Positions 1 through 8,482 of a DNA stretch of 64,000 bases are shown in pieces. Numbering within the stretch: the first letter of the stretch is position 1; every line of letters begins with the position of its first letter. Origin of the DNA: CAYXDO01 sp964463485 (GTDB lineage Bacteria; Myxococcota; Kuafuiibacteriia; Kuafuiibacteriales; Kuafuiibacteriaceae). The notes beneath the pieces are model-generated. The model saw only the letters and a program-made list of their open reading frames with translations. It had not been told where the DNA came from and did no database searches. The translations under genes and the position numbers were made by a program. The stretch is taken from contig CAYXDO010000003.1 of the NCBI GenBank assembly GCA_964463485.1, positions 80,282 through 144,281 on the forward strand, given 5' to 3'.

Positions 1-1158
1 GATCCCTTGGTCGTTCGGGTGGGGCGAGCGTTCGAAGATGTTGCCCTCTACGATCATCTCACAGCCGTCGTGGCACCAGATGCCGTGAGTTCTGCGGCCG
101 TGGAGCTCCACGGCCGCGTCGGAGAATCGACGCCAGTGATCGAGGTAGTTGTTGAAGACGTCGAAGCGCCCGTGGCGGGCGCGGGGGTGTCGGCGGCCCG
201 TCTGCAAGAACCAGTTATGGTGAACGGTGACGGTGATGGACCCGTCCACCAACGCGTCGACGTCCCCGTTTCCAAAGAGCATGACTTTCTCGACGTTCTC
301 GAAGCGACACCACTGCACGGTCACGTTGCGGGACCCGAGCACGACGCTGATAGCCTCGTCAGTCGAATCGGCGCTGCCACGGTCTCCTGAGTACGTGAAC
401 GTCGAGTGGTCCACCGCGACGAGCTCGCTCGGAATCGTCATCTCGTCGCGAATCTGGATCGCGTCCTCGCCGGCCGGGCCGACGTTCGAGAAGGTGAGCC
501 CGGTGACGATCACGTCCCGTTGGCCCGCGATCACGAGACCCTTGTGCTGGAGCACCACGTTTCGGCCTCGACCGTCGAGGGTGAGGTTGGACGGAACCAG
601 GAGCGCGGAGCCGAGCTCGATGGCACCTTCGACGGCAAAGGTGATGACGGTCGGCATGCCTTGGGTGCGAAGCGCTTCGCGAAGGGAGCCAGGGCCGTCG
701 TCGGAGAGGGAGGTGACTTCGATGAGTTGGGAGTTGGGCTGATTTCCTCCTCGCGCCAGGGCCGCAAAGCCCTGGATGTCGAGCGTGTTGGTCGGGGGCC
801 CGGCGTCGTCGACCCGTGCGTCGGGGGTCGGCGTAATGACAGCCTCCCCGTCCGGAACGTCAGCATCGACAGGCCCGTCGGGCAGGGTGGCGTCGGGCGG
901 GGTGGCGTCGGGCGGGGTGGCGTCGGGCGGGGTGGCGTCGGGCGGGGTGGCGTCGGGTGGGGTGGCGTCGTAGCTCCGGTTGTCGGTCGGATCGGCGTCA
1001 GGCTCGCCCCTGTCGGGCTCCGCAACGATCGTGTCGGGGAACCGGGAAGAAGCGGTGGCATCGGCAGGGTCGGCGTCGAGAGCGCGCGAGCCAGGGGCAG
1101 GATCGGCGCAAGCGGCGAGGCTCGAGACCAACAGGAGCCGCCTTTGGACCGCGATCAC
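1..1158 (-). CDS. Pectate lyase family (PL1-like) lipoprotein, 3' end cut by window
   Basis: Read on the minus strand from a GTG at 1158, the product opens with a lipoprotein signal (RRLLLVSSLAAC, Cys about residue 17). A long Asp/Pro/Thr linker with PPDAT repeats follows, then a right-handed beta-helix domain. The helix carries family-1 polysaccharide lyase signatures: TLDGRGRNVVL, DEAISVVLGSRNVTVQWCRF, and VTVHHNWFLQTGRRHPR, which holds the vTxHHN strand and the catalytic-type Arg of RxPR. Later turns read RFDVFNNYLDHW and EMIVEGNIFE. PL1 enzymes cleave polygalacturonate by beta-elimination with Ca2+. Exact substrate is not readable here. The protein is probably surface-anchored through the lipid and the flexible linker. 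The GTG start gives a normal signal peptide but no clear Shine-Dalgarno. The C-terminus lies beyond base 1. Confidence 0.85.
   Translation of the reverse strand, partial: MIAVQRRLLLVSSLAACADPAPGSRALDADPADATASSRFPDTIVAEPDRGEPDADPTDNRSYDATPPDATPPDATPPDATPPDATPPDATLPDGPVDADVPDGEAVITPTPDARVDDAGPPTNTLDIQGFAALARGGNQPNSQLIEVTSLSDDGPGSLREALRTQGMPTVITFAVEGAIELGSALLVPSNLTLDGRGRNVVLQHKGLVIAGQRDVIVTGLTFSNVGPAGEDAIQIRDEMTIPSELVAVDHSTFTYSGDRGSADSTDEAISVVLGSRNVTVQWCRFENVEKVMLFGNGDVDALVDGSITVTVHHNWFLQTGRRHPRARHGRFDVFNNYLDHWRRFSDAAVELHGRRTHGIWCHDGCEMIVEGNIFERSPHPNDQGI
886..970. repeat. 15-bp tandem repeat in the linker of the pectate lyase gene
   Basis: The unit GGTGGCGTCGGGCGG occurs in five consecutive copies, one with a single change, plus a 10-base partial copy. 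On the minus strand it encodes (TPPDA)n, a Pro/Asp-rich spacer. It keeps frame, so copy-number change would only lengthen or shorten the tether between the lipid anchor and the lyase domain. Confidence 0.9.
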
Positions 1159-1389
1159 CGCTTCAACAGACCTTGGTCCGACGAGTGGGTCAAGCCGCCG
1201 CAGACGCGATCGTCGCTGTGGTGTCTTCGGGGGCTCGCGCGGTCGAGGCGTGCGTGCCTCGAATCGGCGGGGCATGAGTTTCGGAGGCTTCTTCACCGAG
1301 CTGCCTGGAGAGAAAATCAGCGGCCTGGCAAGATCCGGCGGGCCGATATTTTGCCGCGTTGGCGGGCGTTCCGTGTAATACTCCGCGCC

Positions 1390-1824
1390 GTGATCCAGGA
1401 TCGCGAAAAACTATCTCGGTTGCACGCAGAGCTCGATCCGAGCCGTCGAATCGACATCGGTGCCCTCTTGCGAGGCGCGGAGGAAGCCATCGGCGAGGAG
1501 CGATTCGATGATGCGGACGCAATCCTCTCCGGTGCGTTGATCGTCGATCCGAACCTTTCGACCACATGGCGGCTGATCGGGCACCTCGCCGAGGAGCGCG
1601 GTGAGCTCGAGGATGCGGAGCGCGCTTATCGGACGGCCATGGAGCTTGGACACGACGAAGGCGCGACCTTGGAGCTCGCTCGGCTTTTGATGTCGATCGC
1701 CCGCTTCGAAGAGAGCGAAGCCCTCCTCGTTTGGCTCGTCACGGAGAGCGAGAGCCCACAGCTCAGTCGGACCGCCGAAGATCTCCTTCAGCTGATCGAG
1801 AACCGCAGAAGGAGGCTGTCGTGA
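1390..1824 (+). CDS. Small TPR-like protein
   Basis: The 144-residue product has no signal peptide or membrane segment. Its middle reads as two to three TPR-like helix pairs (ERFDDADAILSGALIVDPN, then GELEDAERAYRTAMELGHD, then IARFEESEALLVWLVTE). This is a protein-protein interaction scaffold of unknown partner. The GTG at 1390 is the best in-frame start before conserved-looking sequence, although no good ribosome-binding site precedes it. Its TGA overlaps the GTG of the large nuclease gene by 4 bases (GTGA), and the GGAGG at 1811-1815 lies inside it, so the two are almost certainly translated together. Confidence 0.6.
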   Translation: MIQDREKLSRLHAELDPSRRIDIGALLRGAEEAIGEERFDDADAILSGALIVDPNLSTTWRLIGHLAEERGELEDAERAYRTAMELGHDEGATLELARLLMSIARFEESEALLVWLVTESESPQLSRTAEDLLQLIENRRRRLS

Positions 1825-4800
1825 GAACCGGTCCCAAACCCCCGAGTGCCAGCCCCCGGATCGAAAGCACACACTCCGTCAAGCCAGTCGCGAAGGCTGC
1901 GCCTTTGGCGAGCTCGACACCAGCCTTCGAGGCCGCTCGCGCCGCCTCGGTGCGCCCGCGCGGCCCGAGCGACGCCCAGGCGATGGTTGCTGCTGCCGTC
2001 GAGAAGGCCTCCCCTTCGGCGACCAAGACGTTCGTGAGTATTCGATCCGAGTCCGGCCCGGTCTCCGAGACCCTCAGCGGAAGGCTCGAGCGAGCTTTCG
2101 AGGACGGCAAACCGATCGCGCGAATCGTGACGAAAGAAGGGTCCCGGATTTCGCTCGATCCGCGCGACGTCGAAGGAGTGCCTGAAGGGGGCGCGATCGC
2201 GCTCAAGAGAGAAGGTCAACGATATCTCCTCGACGCCGGTACCGACGCCGTCCGGAGCTTCGTCGGGAGGGTCGAGCTCAGGGAGGGTCGCTCTGTCGTC
2301 GTCAGCAGCGACCCCAAGTCACCCTTGAAGTCCGTGCCCCTCGACGAGCCGCATGCGGAGCTCGTCGGCAAGACCGTGCTCGTCCAAGTCGAGGACGGAC
2401 TCAGCTCCAGGCGACGCGGTGAGCTCCGCGAGGTCGTCGCCGACGACGATCCGTGGAGGCGCACGTTCACCGAGCTGGCGGTACGCAGCGGTGTCGAGGC
2501 AACTTTCTCGAAGAAAGTCATGGCCGACATCGAACGCATCAAGGCCAAGTTCGATCCGACCAAAATTCAAGGCTACACGGATCTGAGCCAGAAGTATTTC
2601 TTCAGCATCGACAATCCCTACTCCAAAGACTTCGACCAGGCGATGTGTGTCGAACCCAATCCCGAGCAGGCGGGCGCGTTCGACGTCTACTACGCCATCG
2701 CCGATCTCAGTTACTTCCTCGAGCTCGCGGGCCCGAGCTCCGCGCTCGCGGAACGCGCGAAGCGGGTTCAGACCACGACCTACCTGCCGAGCTTCGATTT
2801 TCCAGTCCTTCCGCGGGACCTCTCCGAGGGACTTTGTTCGATGAACCAGGGCGAGAAGCGCCCCGCTTTCGTCATCAAGATGACCATCGACCCCTCTGGC
2901 GGCGTGAGCGCGCCGACGTTCATCGACGGGATCGTCATCAACTCGAGGAATGGCAACTATCCCGAGGCGCAGAAGCACATCGATGGGCAGCGAGTCGGCG
3001 ACGAAAAATATGCCGATGGGATCGACCGACTTCGAATCGTGGGGGACAGGCTGCTGAAGGCCGCCGAGAAGCGTGGCATGTTCACCTCCGACTCAGGGGA
3101 GAAGTGGGCCAAGATCGATCCGAGCACGAAGAAGCTCGGCGTGGAGCACCGCGGTCATCTCTGGATCGAAGAAGCGAATGCACAGATCTCGATCACCGCG
3201 AACGCACTCATCGGACGGTATTTGATCGAGAATCAAGCGCCGGCGTTTCATCGCCGGCACGACGAGCCCGACGTCCGGCGGCTGACGCGTGCGCGCGACC
3301 AAGCGCGGCAGCTCGGGGAGAAGTGGGCTCCCAACGAGTCCGCGGCCGACGTGCTGAAGAGGTTGGACACCAAAACGCCCAGGGGACGGGCGCTCCGGCG
3401 GATCGTACTCAAGGCCATGCCGCGCGCGCAGGTGGCGGCCGAGCTTGGTACTCACCACGGGCTCAAGCTGGCCGAATACGTTCAGAGCACGGCGCCGATG
3501 AGACGGTGCCGCGACGCCTTCAACCACGCATCGGTTCGTGCGGTGCGTGACGGGAAGTCACACCCGTCGAGCATCGAGCTCGCCGTGATGGTCGACCAGG
3601 CGATTCGCGCCGAAGACCGCCAGCGGAAGGTCGAACGCGAGGTCCAGAAGCACATTGCCGTGTCCGCGCTCGCGCCGCACCAAGGCAAGACGCTCGGTGC
3701 GGAGGTGGTGAGTCTGAGCCCATTTGGCGTCGACTTGTACTTCCCGACCCTCGACGTCGAGGCGTCGATCCCCTTTGGTGACCTTCCGGGGGGACCGTTT
3801 CGGTTGGAGCGCGGAGGGCTCGGCGCGGTGTCCGCGGACGGACGTACCACCTTGGCCGTGGCGTCCGAAATTCAGGCGACGATTTCGGAGGTCGATCCCT
3901 TTGCCGCACGCGTCCGCGTCGAGCTGCCCCGGGTCGAGAAGGCTCGGAGAGTCGAACAAGCGCCCCAAGCGGGCGCGCTGGGGCTCGAGCAAGTCCGCGG
4001 CGATGGCTTCGAGTCTGCGCTGGTCGGGCAGAGGGTCACCACACGCGGCGTCGTCACCGCGGTCAACGGCGTGGGTTTTTTCCTGCAACCGATCGGAGCC
4101 AAGAATCCGGCTCAGGCCGGCGGACTCATGGTCCGGGCCCGATCGCACGACGTGACGCCCGGTGACTTGGTCGAAGTCACCGCCAAAGTTCGGGAGCGAA
4201 GGAACGCCGACGCCGTCTTCGAACGAAGCGTCGTCGAGCTCGCCGAAGCCAAGGTTCGACGCACCGGTCGAGACCCAGGCAGCATGCCAAAGGCCGTTGA
4301 GATCGGCGCGGACCCATCGACGATGCCGCCGGCCGACCCGAAACAAGCCACCGAATACTGGCGGAAGCTCCTCGGACAACGCGTCAAAGTCGCGGCGGGA
4401 ACCGCGGTGAGTCCGAGCAACCGGTTCGGCGACCTCGTCGTGCTCCCTGATTCCTGGCAAATCGAAGGCGCTCGGCGGAGCACCGAAGGGGGCGTCGTCA
4501 TGCCCCCCGGAAAGTGGAATCATCAGGCCATCGGCCTCAAGATCCGCGAGCACGTCGGCGGACTCACACCCACTTCGGTCGGAGCCAAAATATCCGACAT
4601 CGAAGGTGTAGTCACGTATCGCTCTGGCTCGTTTCAAATCGAGCTGTCCAAGGCACCCAGTCTCTCCGCGGCTCCAATCCGAAAATCGCCCGTCACCAAG
4701 CTGGTCGGAGACGAGAGCTCGGTGACGATCGCCAGCGTCAATGCGCTCAATCTGCATCCAGGCGAGGGTGAGCGAGCGCGGTTGCTCGGCGAACGCATTG

Positions 4801-5585
4801 CCAAGTCGCTCAAGAGCCCCGATATCATCGGGCTGCAGGAGATCCAAGACAACGACGGTCCCACCGCGTCCGGAGTGGTCGATGCGTCCAAGACCTACGA
4901 AATGTTGATCGAGGAGATCAAACGCGCCGGAGGTCCAACCTACAAATGGGTCGACATCGCGCCGATCGGCGGCGCCGACGGTGGTCAACCCGGCGGTAAC
5001 ATCCGTTGTGGATATCTGTACCGGACGGACCGAGTCTCGCTGAAGTCGGACAGCGTCGCGCGAATCGGCGACGGCAATTCCGCCTTCGACAACTCCCGGA
5101 AGTCACTGGCCGCGAGATTCACTTTCGGAGACCGCGAGATTTTGGTCGTCAACAATCACCTCGCTTCCAGGAAGGGCTCTTCGTCTTGGACGAGTGACGT
5201 CGACGCGCCGGTCATCGGCAAGGGTGACCAACGAGCAGCCCAAGCGACGGCGATTCGCCAATGGATCGACGGACAGCTCGCCTCGACGCCGAAGACGGAT
5301 GTGCTGATGATCGGAGACTTGAACGATTGGGGCGCCTCGCCCACCGTCGACAAGTTGAGCGCGGGCGGCTTTCTCGATCTGAGTCAGCTCGTCCCCGAAG
5401 ATCGAAGGTTCGATTACAACTACCGCGGGACCCTCCAGATCCTTCAGCCGCCTGTGGGGAGCCCGAGCCTGGCAGGCCGGGCCGAGGTAGAAATTTTGCA
5501 CCAGAGTGTGTTCGCGCCCATCGAGGACTCGGACCACGACCCAGTGATCATCAAGCTGAAGATGGAATCGCAGGCAGAGGCGTGA
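1821..5585 (+). CDS. RNB (RNase II/R) domain - EEP nuclease fusion protein
   Basis: The 1254-residue protein starts at a GTG with GGAGG five bases upstream. After a Pro/Ala/Ser-rich N-terminus and a beta-rich, cold-shock-like stretch, an RNase II/R catalytic domain spans roughly residues 255-600 (SIDNPYSKDFDQAM; TYLPSFDFPVLPRDLSEGLC). A probable S1-like segment follows around 620-705. Next come OB-like domains of the ExeM type, and finally an EEP nuclease domain from about residue 968 (IIGLQEIQDND, VVNNHLAS, MIGDLND, SDHDPVIIKL), whose metal and catalytic Glu, Asp and His are all present. In the RNB motif the usual D-x5-D-x-D-D reads D-x5-D-x-D-Q, so the last of four acidic residues is Gln. 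RNB enzymes are 3'-5' exoribonucleases and ExeM-type EEP domains cut DNA. No signal peptide is evident. The fusion is unusual, and whether the RNB half is active is open. Confidence 0.85.
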   Translation: MRTGPKPPSASPRIESTHSVKPVAKAAPLASSTPAFEAARAASVRPRGPSDAQAMVAAAVEKASPSATKTFVSIRSESGPVSETLSGRLERAFEDGKPIARIVTKEGSRISLDPRDVEGVPEGGAIALKREGQRYLLDAGTDAVRSFVGRVELREGRSVVVSSDPKSPLKSVPLDEPHAELVGKTVLVQVEDGLSSRRRGELREVVADDDPWRRTFTELAVRSGVEATFSKKVMADIERIKAKFDPTKIQGYTDLSQKYFFSIDNPYSKDFDQAMCVEPNPEQAGAFDVYYAIADLSYFLELAGPSSALAERAKRVQTTTYLPSFDFPVLPRDLSEGLCSMNQGEKRPAFVIKMTIDPSGGVSAPTFIDGIVINSRNGNYPEAQKHIDGQRVGDEKYADGIDRLRIVGDRLLKAAEKRGMFTSDSGEKWAKIDPSTKKLGVEHRGHLWIEEANAQISITANALIGRYLIENQAPAFHRRHDEPDVRRLTRARDQARQLGEKWAPNESAADVLKRLDTKTPRGRALRRIVLKAMPRAQVAAELGTHHGLKLAEYVQSTAPMRRCRDAFNHASVRAVRDGKSHPSSIELAVMVDQAIRAEDRQRKVEREVQKHIAVSALAPHQGKTLGAEVVSLSPFGVDLYFPTLDVEASIPFGDLPGGPFRLERGGLGAVSADGRTTLAVASEIQATISEVDPFAARVRVELPRVEKARRVEQAPQAGALGLEQVRGDGFESALVGQRVTTRGVVTAVNGVGFFLQPIGAKNPAQAGGLMVRARSHDVTPGDLVEVTAKVRERRNADAVFERSVVELAEAKVRRTGRDPGSMPKAVEIGADPSTMPPADPKQATEYWRKLLGQRVKVAAGTAVSPSNRFGDLVVLPDSWQIEGARRSTEGGVVMPPGKWNHQAIGLKIREHVGGLTPTSVGAKISDIEGVVTYRSGSFQIELSKAPSLSAAPIRKSPVTKLVGDESSVTIASVNALNLHPGEGERARLLGERIAKSLKSPDIIGLQEIQDNDGPTASGVVDASKTYEMLIEEIKRAGGPTYKWVDIAPIGGADGGQPGGNIRCGYLYRTDRVSLKSDSVARIGDGNSAFDNSRKSLAARFTFGDREILVVNNHLASRKGSSSWTSDVDAPVIGKGDQRAAQATAIRQWIDGQLASTPKTDVLMIGDLNDWGASPTVDKLSAGGFLDLSQLVPEDRRFDYNYRGTLQILQPPVGSPSLAGRAEVEILHQSVFAPIEDSDHDPVIIKLKMESQAEA

Positions 5586-5665
5586 CGTCCGCTCTGCTCT
5601 AGATTTTACAACAAATTGACGAGTGAGGGTTGCCTCCGTCGCTCCGTCGCCTTGTTATTTCGTCC

Positions 5666-7444
5666 ATGAAAGACGAGATAGACGTCGGACCCAAGAGCAC
5701 CCTGGTTTCCGTGCGCCGGCTCGCGAGCGGCGGGACGCTACTCTGCCTCCTCTGTGCAGCTTCGGCCCGCGCCGCCGACCGGATCGACACCACGATCGCC
5801 GCCGTGACGGTCTATGCCGATCGCGCCCAAGTCACCCGCACGGGTCGGGTGAGTCTGCCGCCCGAGGTCAAGCGGTTCACGATCGTGGGGCTCCCTGGCT
5901 GGATCGATGCGGAGTCGGTACGAGCCACGCTCGATCCTTCGTCGAAGGGGCGCATCTTGGACTTGAGCGTGGAGACGTCGTTCCTGCTCGAGTCTCCGGA
6001 AGAATCGGTCCGGAAGGCCGAGGCGAGCGTTCGCGAGGTCGAGGAGAAGCTCGCCGCGCTCGAAGACGAGGAGAAGGTCCTCTCGGACGAGATCGGGCGC
6101 CTCGAGTCCCTCCGCGGATTCACGATCGACAAGCTCCCCAAGGAGCTGGCGACTCGGGACATCCAGGTCAAGACCCTCGGAGAGACTCTGGAGTTCGTGA
6201 CCGAGAGCCTGCGCAAGGATCGAAGGCTTCTCCGGGAGGTAGCGTCCAAGCGGCGAGACCTGACTCCTGAGTTGGTCAAACATACTCATGCCCGCGACGA
6301 GCTCGCGATTCGGGCCCAGCTCCGCCAGAGCTCGGTGTTGGTCGACCTGCAGGGGGACGGGCCCGCGACGATCTCGCTCGTCTATTTGACCCCGGGAGCC
6401 ACTTGGGAGCCGGTCGGCGACCTGAGAGTCACCGGCGGAGGTCAGACCGTGGCTTTGACCCAATATGCTTCGGTGTCGCAGACCACCGGCGAGGATTGGA
6501 CCGGAGCGCTCGTTTCATTCTCTACTCAGCGACCCGGAGAGATCCTCGGTATTCCTCGCGCCCAAGCGCTGTTGTTGGGTGAGGCGGGCGGCGGGCTCGG
6601 TGACGTGCTGTCCCGAGTCGGAGAGTCCTTCGAGCGAGCCAAACAGAGTTATGTGAGCCAGCAGCAGATCGTCGCCCAACACGACGTCGACTGGCAAAGC
6701 AACATCGCCAGCCAGCAGACGATCCAGACGCGAGTCGCGGAGAGCTTCGCACGCCTCGCCCAACGAGGGACCACCGCTCACTTCACCGCAAAAGCCTCGC
6801 GGCCGATCCGCACGGACGGTAAGCCGGTGCGGATCTCGATCGGCCAGAGTGAGTTTGCCGCGAAGGTCCGCCTGGTGGCCGTTCCCGAGGTCAGTCTGAA
6901 CGTGGTTCGCACCGCGGAGCTCGTCAACCGCGGAGCTCAACCCATTCTGCCGGGTCGGTTCTCGCTGTTCGAGGACGGAGCCTTCGTGGGTACGAGCGAG
7001 CTCCCGTTCGTGGCGCCAGGCGAGTCTTTTTCGGCGTTCCTCGGCGTCTTCGACAGCCTGAAGGTCGAGCGCACGCTCGATCGAAGCCAAAGCAGAATCG
7101 AGCGCGGCCGAAGCCGCACCGAGCTTACGGTGTCGTTCGTCGTCACCGTGGAGAACTTGGGCGACAAAGCCGCGACCCTCCAACTCACCGATCGGGTGCC
7201 GGTCGCGCAGCTCGAGGACATCGAGATCGACGACGTCGAAGTCCCGAACCGCGCCGTGCCGGATGCGAACGGGGTCGTGCGGTGGACCGCGCAAGTCCAG
7301 CCCCACCAAAAACAGACCTGGCGGATCGGATTTACTCTGGAATATCCCTCCGACTTACTGCGCCGCACCAGAGAGCAACCGGCCGCGACCAAGGAAGCTC
7401 CCACGAATTACGACGACATCCAGAACCTCGAGGCCTCGTTTTGA
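5666..7444 (+). CDS. MuiA-family protein (DUF4140/DUF4139), exported
   Basis: The ATG at 5666 gives 592 residues with a signal peptide (RRLASGGTLLCLLCAASARA|ADRID); an earlier in-frame ATG at 5630 would bury it. The N-terminal motif ITAVTVYADRAQVTRTG-like (AAVTVYADRAQVTRTGRVSL), a coiled coil near residues 110-200, and a C-terminal beta domain (GATWEPVGDLRV, YASVSQTTGEDWTGALVSFST) match the mucoidy-inhibitor MuiA / DUF4139 family. Members are periplasmic or surface proteins of unsettled biochemistry. The gene stands about 80 bases after the fusion nuclease on the same strand and could be cotranscribed. It converges with rlmN. Confidence 0.75.
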   Translation: MKDEIDVGPKSTLVSVRRLASGGTLLCLLCAASARAADRIDTTIAAVTVYADRAQVTRTGRVSLPPEVKRFTIVGLPGWIDAESVRATLDPSSKGRILDLSVETSFLLESPEESVRKAEASVREVEEKLAALEDEEKVLSDEIGRLESLRGFTIDKLPKELATRDIQVKTLGETLEFVTESLRKDRRLLREVASKRRDLTPELVKHTHARDELAIRAQLRQSSVLVDLQGDGPATISLVYLTPGATWEPVGDLRVTGGGQTVALTQYASVSQTTGEDWTGALVSFSTQRPGEILGIPRAQALLLGEAGGGLGDVLSRVGESFERAKQSYVSQQQIVAQHDVDWQSNIASQQTIQTRVAESFARLAQRGTTAHFTAKASRPIRTDGKPVRISIGQSEFAAKVRLVAVPEVSLNVVRTAELVNRGAQPILPGRFSLFEDGAFVGTSELPFVAPGESFSAFLGVFDSLKVERTLDRSQSRIERGRSRTELTVSFVVTVENLGDKAATLQLTDRVPVAQLEDIEIDDVEVPNRAVPDANGVVRWTAQVQPHQKQTWRIGFTLEYPSDLLRRTREQPAATKEAPTNYDDIQNLEASF

Positions 7445-7461
7445 TCGGGGACTCCTCGAGC

Positions 7462-8469
7462 TCACTCCCGCTGAGTAGCCAGTTGACCACAAGCGGAGTT
7501 GGTCGACTGACCTCGCGCCCGCCGCACCATCGTGAAAAAGCCAGCCTCGATCAGGCGCGTCGCGAAGGTCGAAACAGCGCTCGAAGAGCTTCCCACGAGG
7601 TCGCTCTCGCTCGGGTTCATGGGTAGCAGGTTGATGCGCGGTTTGGGAGACAATGGCCCGAACAGCTCGATGACTTCCTCGGCGGCGCCTTCGTGGTCGT
7701 TCACGCCATCGATCAGGGTGAGCTCGACGAAGAGGCCACGGCCCTTCTTGGCGAGCGCCTCGACGAAGGCGTCGCGCAGCGCCGCCACGGAGAAGCGGGC
7801 GGTCGGAACCAGACGACGACGCACTTCGTCATTGGCCGAGTGGAGGGACCACGCGAGGGATGCCGGCCAATTCGCGACTTTCGAGATCGCCTTCGGAGAC
7901 GGACCCACGGTCGAAACGGTGAGTCTCCGTGGTGCGATCGCGAAGCTTCGGTGATCGGTCATTTCCAGAATCGCGGCTTCCACGGCATCGGCGTTGTCGA
8001 GAGGCTCCCCCATACCCATGAAGACTACGTTGGAGGGGGGAGCGACGCCAAGCTGCTTGGCGAGGCGAATGGCCAAGAACAGCTGACCCACGATCTCGGC
8101 CGAGCTCAGGTTGCGTTCGAGGCCCATCGTACCAGTGCGACAAAATACACAGCCGCGGACGCAACCCACCTGAGTCGAGACGCACAGCGTGGTTCGCTCG
8201 GCGGAGGGTATCAGGACCGTCTCCAAGGCCCGCCCATCGGCGAGCCGGAGGAGCAGCTTCGTGGTGCCGTCCGGGCTCGAGAGCTGCCGAACGGGGTCGA
8301 GCACGGTCCGCTCTGCCCCTGCTGTGAGCCGTTCGCGGGCACGGTGGGTGAGATCTACGAACGGATCGACGCCCTGCCGGAGGCGCGTCTTCACGTCGCG
8401 AGCGCGACCGGTTCCGCCGAGTCGGCGGCTGAGTGCCTCGAAGTCGAGAGAGAAGAGCTCGGGCTTCAC
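7462..8469 (-). CDS. rlmN: 23S rRNA (adenine-C2)-methyltransferase RlmN-like radical SAM enzyme
   Basis: The product has the radical-SAM cluster CVRGCVFC (C-x3-C-x2-C) inside CVSTQVGCVRGCVFCRTG, the family motif NVVFMGMGEPLDN, and a C-terminal GQSTNSACGQL. The last motif supplies the second catalytic Cys that forms the methyl-adduct with A2503. RlmN methylates 23S rRNA A2503 and some tRNAs at A37. At about 335 residues from the GTG at 8469 it is slightly shorter than typical. Several upstream in-frame codons exist but would overlap the preceding gene, whose stop is at 8483, so the GTG is preferred. It is the last gene of the minus-strand run. Confidence 0.9.
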   Translation of the reverse strand: MKPELFSLDFEALSRRLGGTGRARDVKTRLRQGVDPFVDLTHRARERLTAGAERTVLDPVRQLSSPDGTTKLLLRLADGRALETVLIPSAERTTLCVSTQVGCVRGCVFCRTGTMGLERNLSSAEIVGQLFLAIRLAKQLGVAPPSNVVFMGMGEPLDNADAVEAAILEMTDHRSFAIAPRRLTVSTVGPSPKAISKVANWPASLAWSLHSANDEVRRRLVPTARFSVAALRDAFVEALAKKGRGLFVELTLIDGVNDHEGAAEEVIELFGPLSPKPRINLLPMNPSESDLVGSSSSAVSTFATRLIEAGFFTMVRRARGQSTNSACGQLATQRE

Positions 8470-8482
8470 GAGAACAGACTGA

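Noticed and set aside
3558..4988. A 476-codon minus-strand frame inside the fusion nuclease gene
   Set aside because: Shadow of the high-GC coding frame. The plus strand carries clear RNB and EEP motifs.
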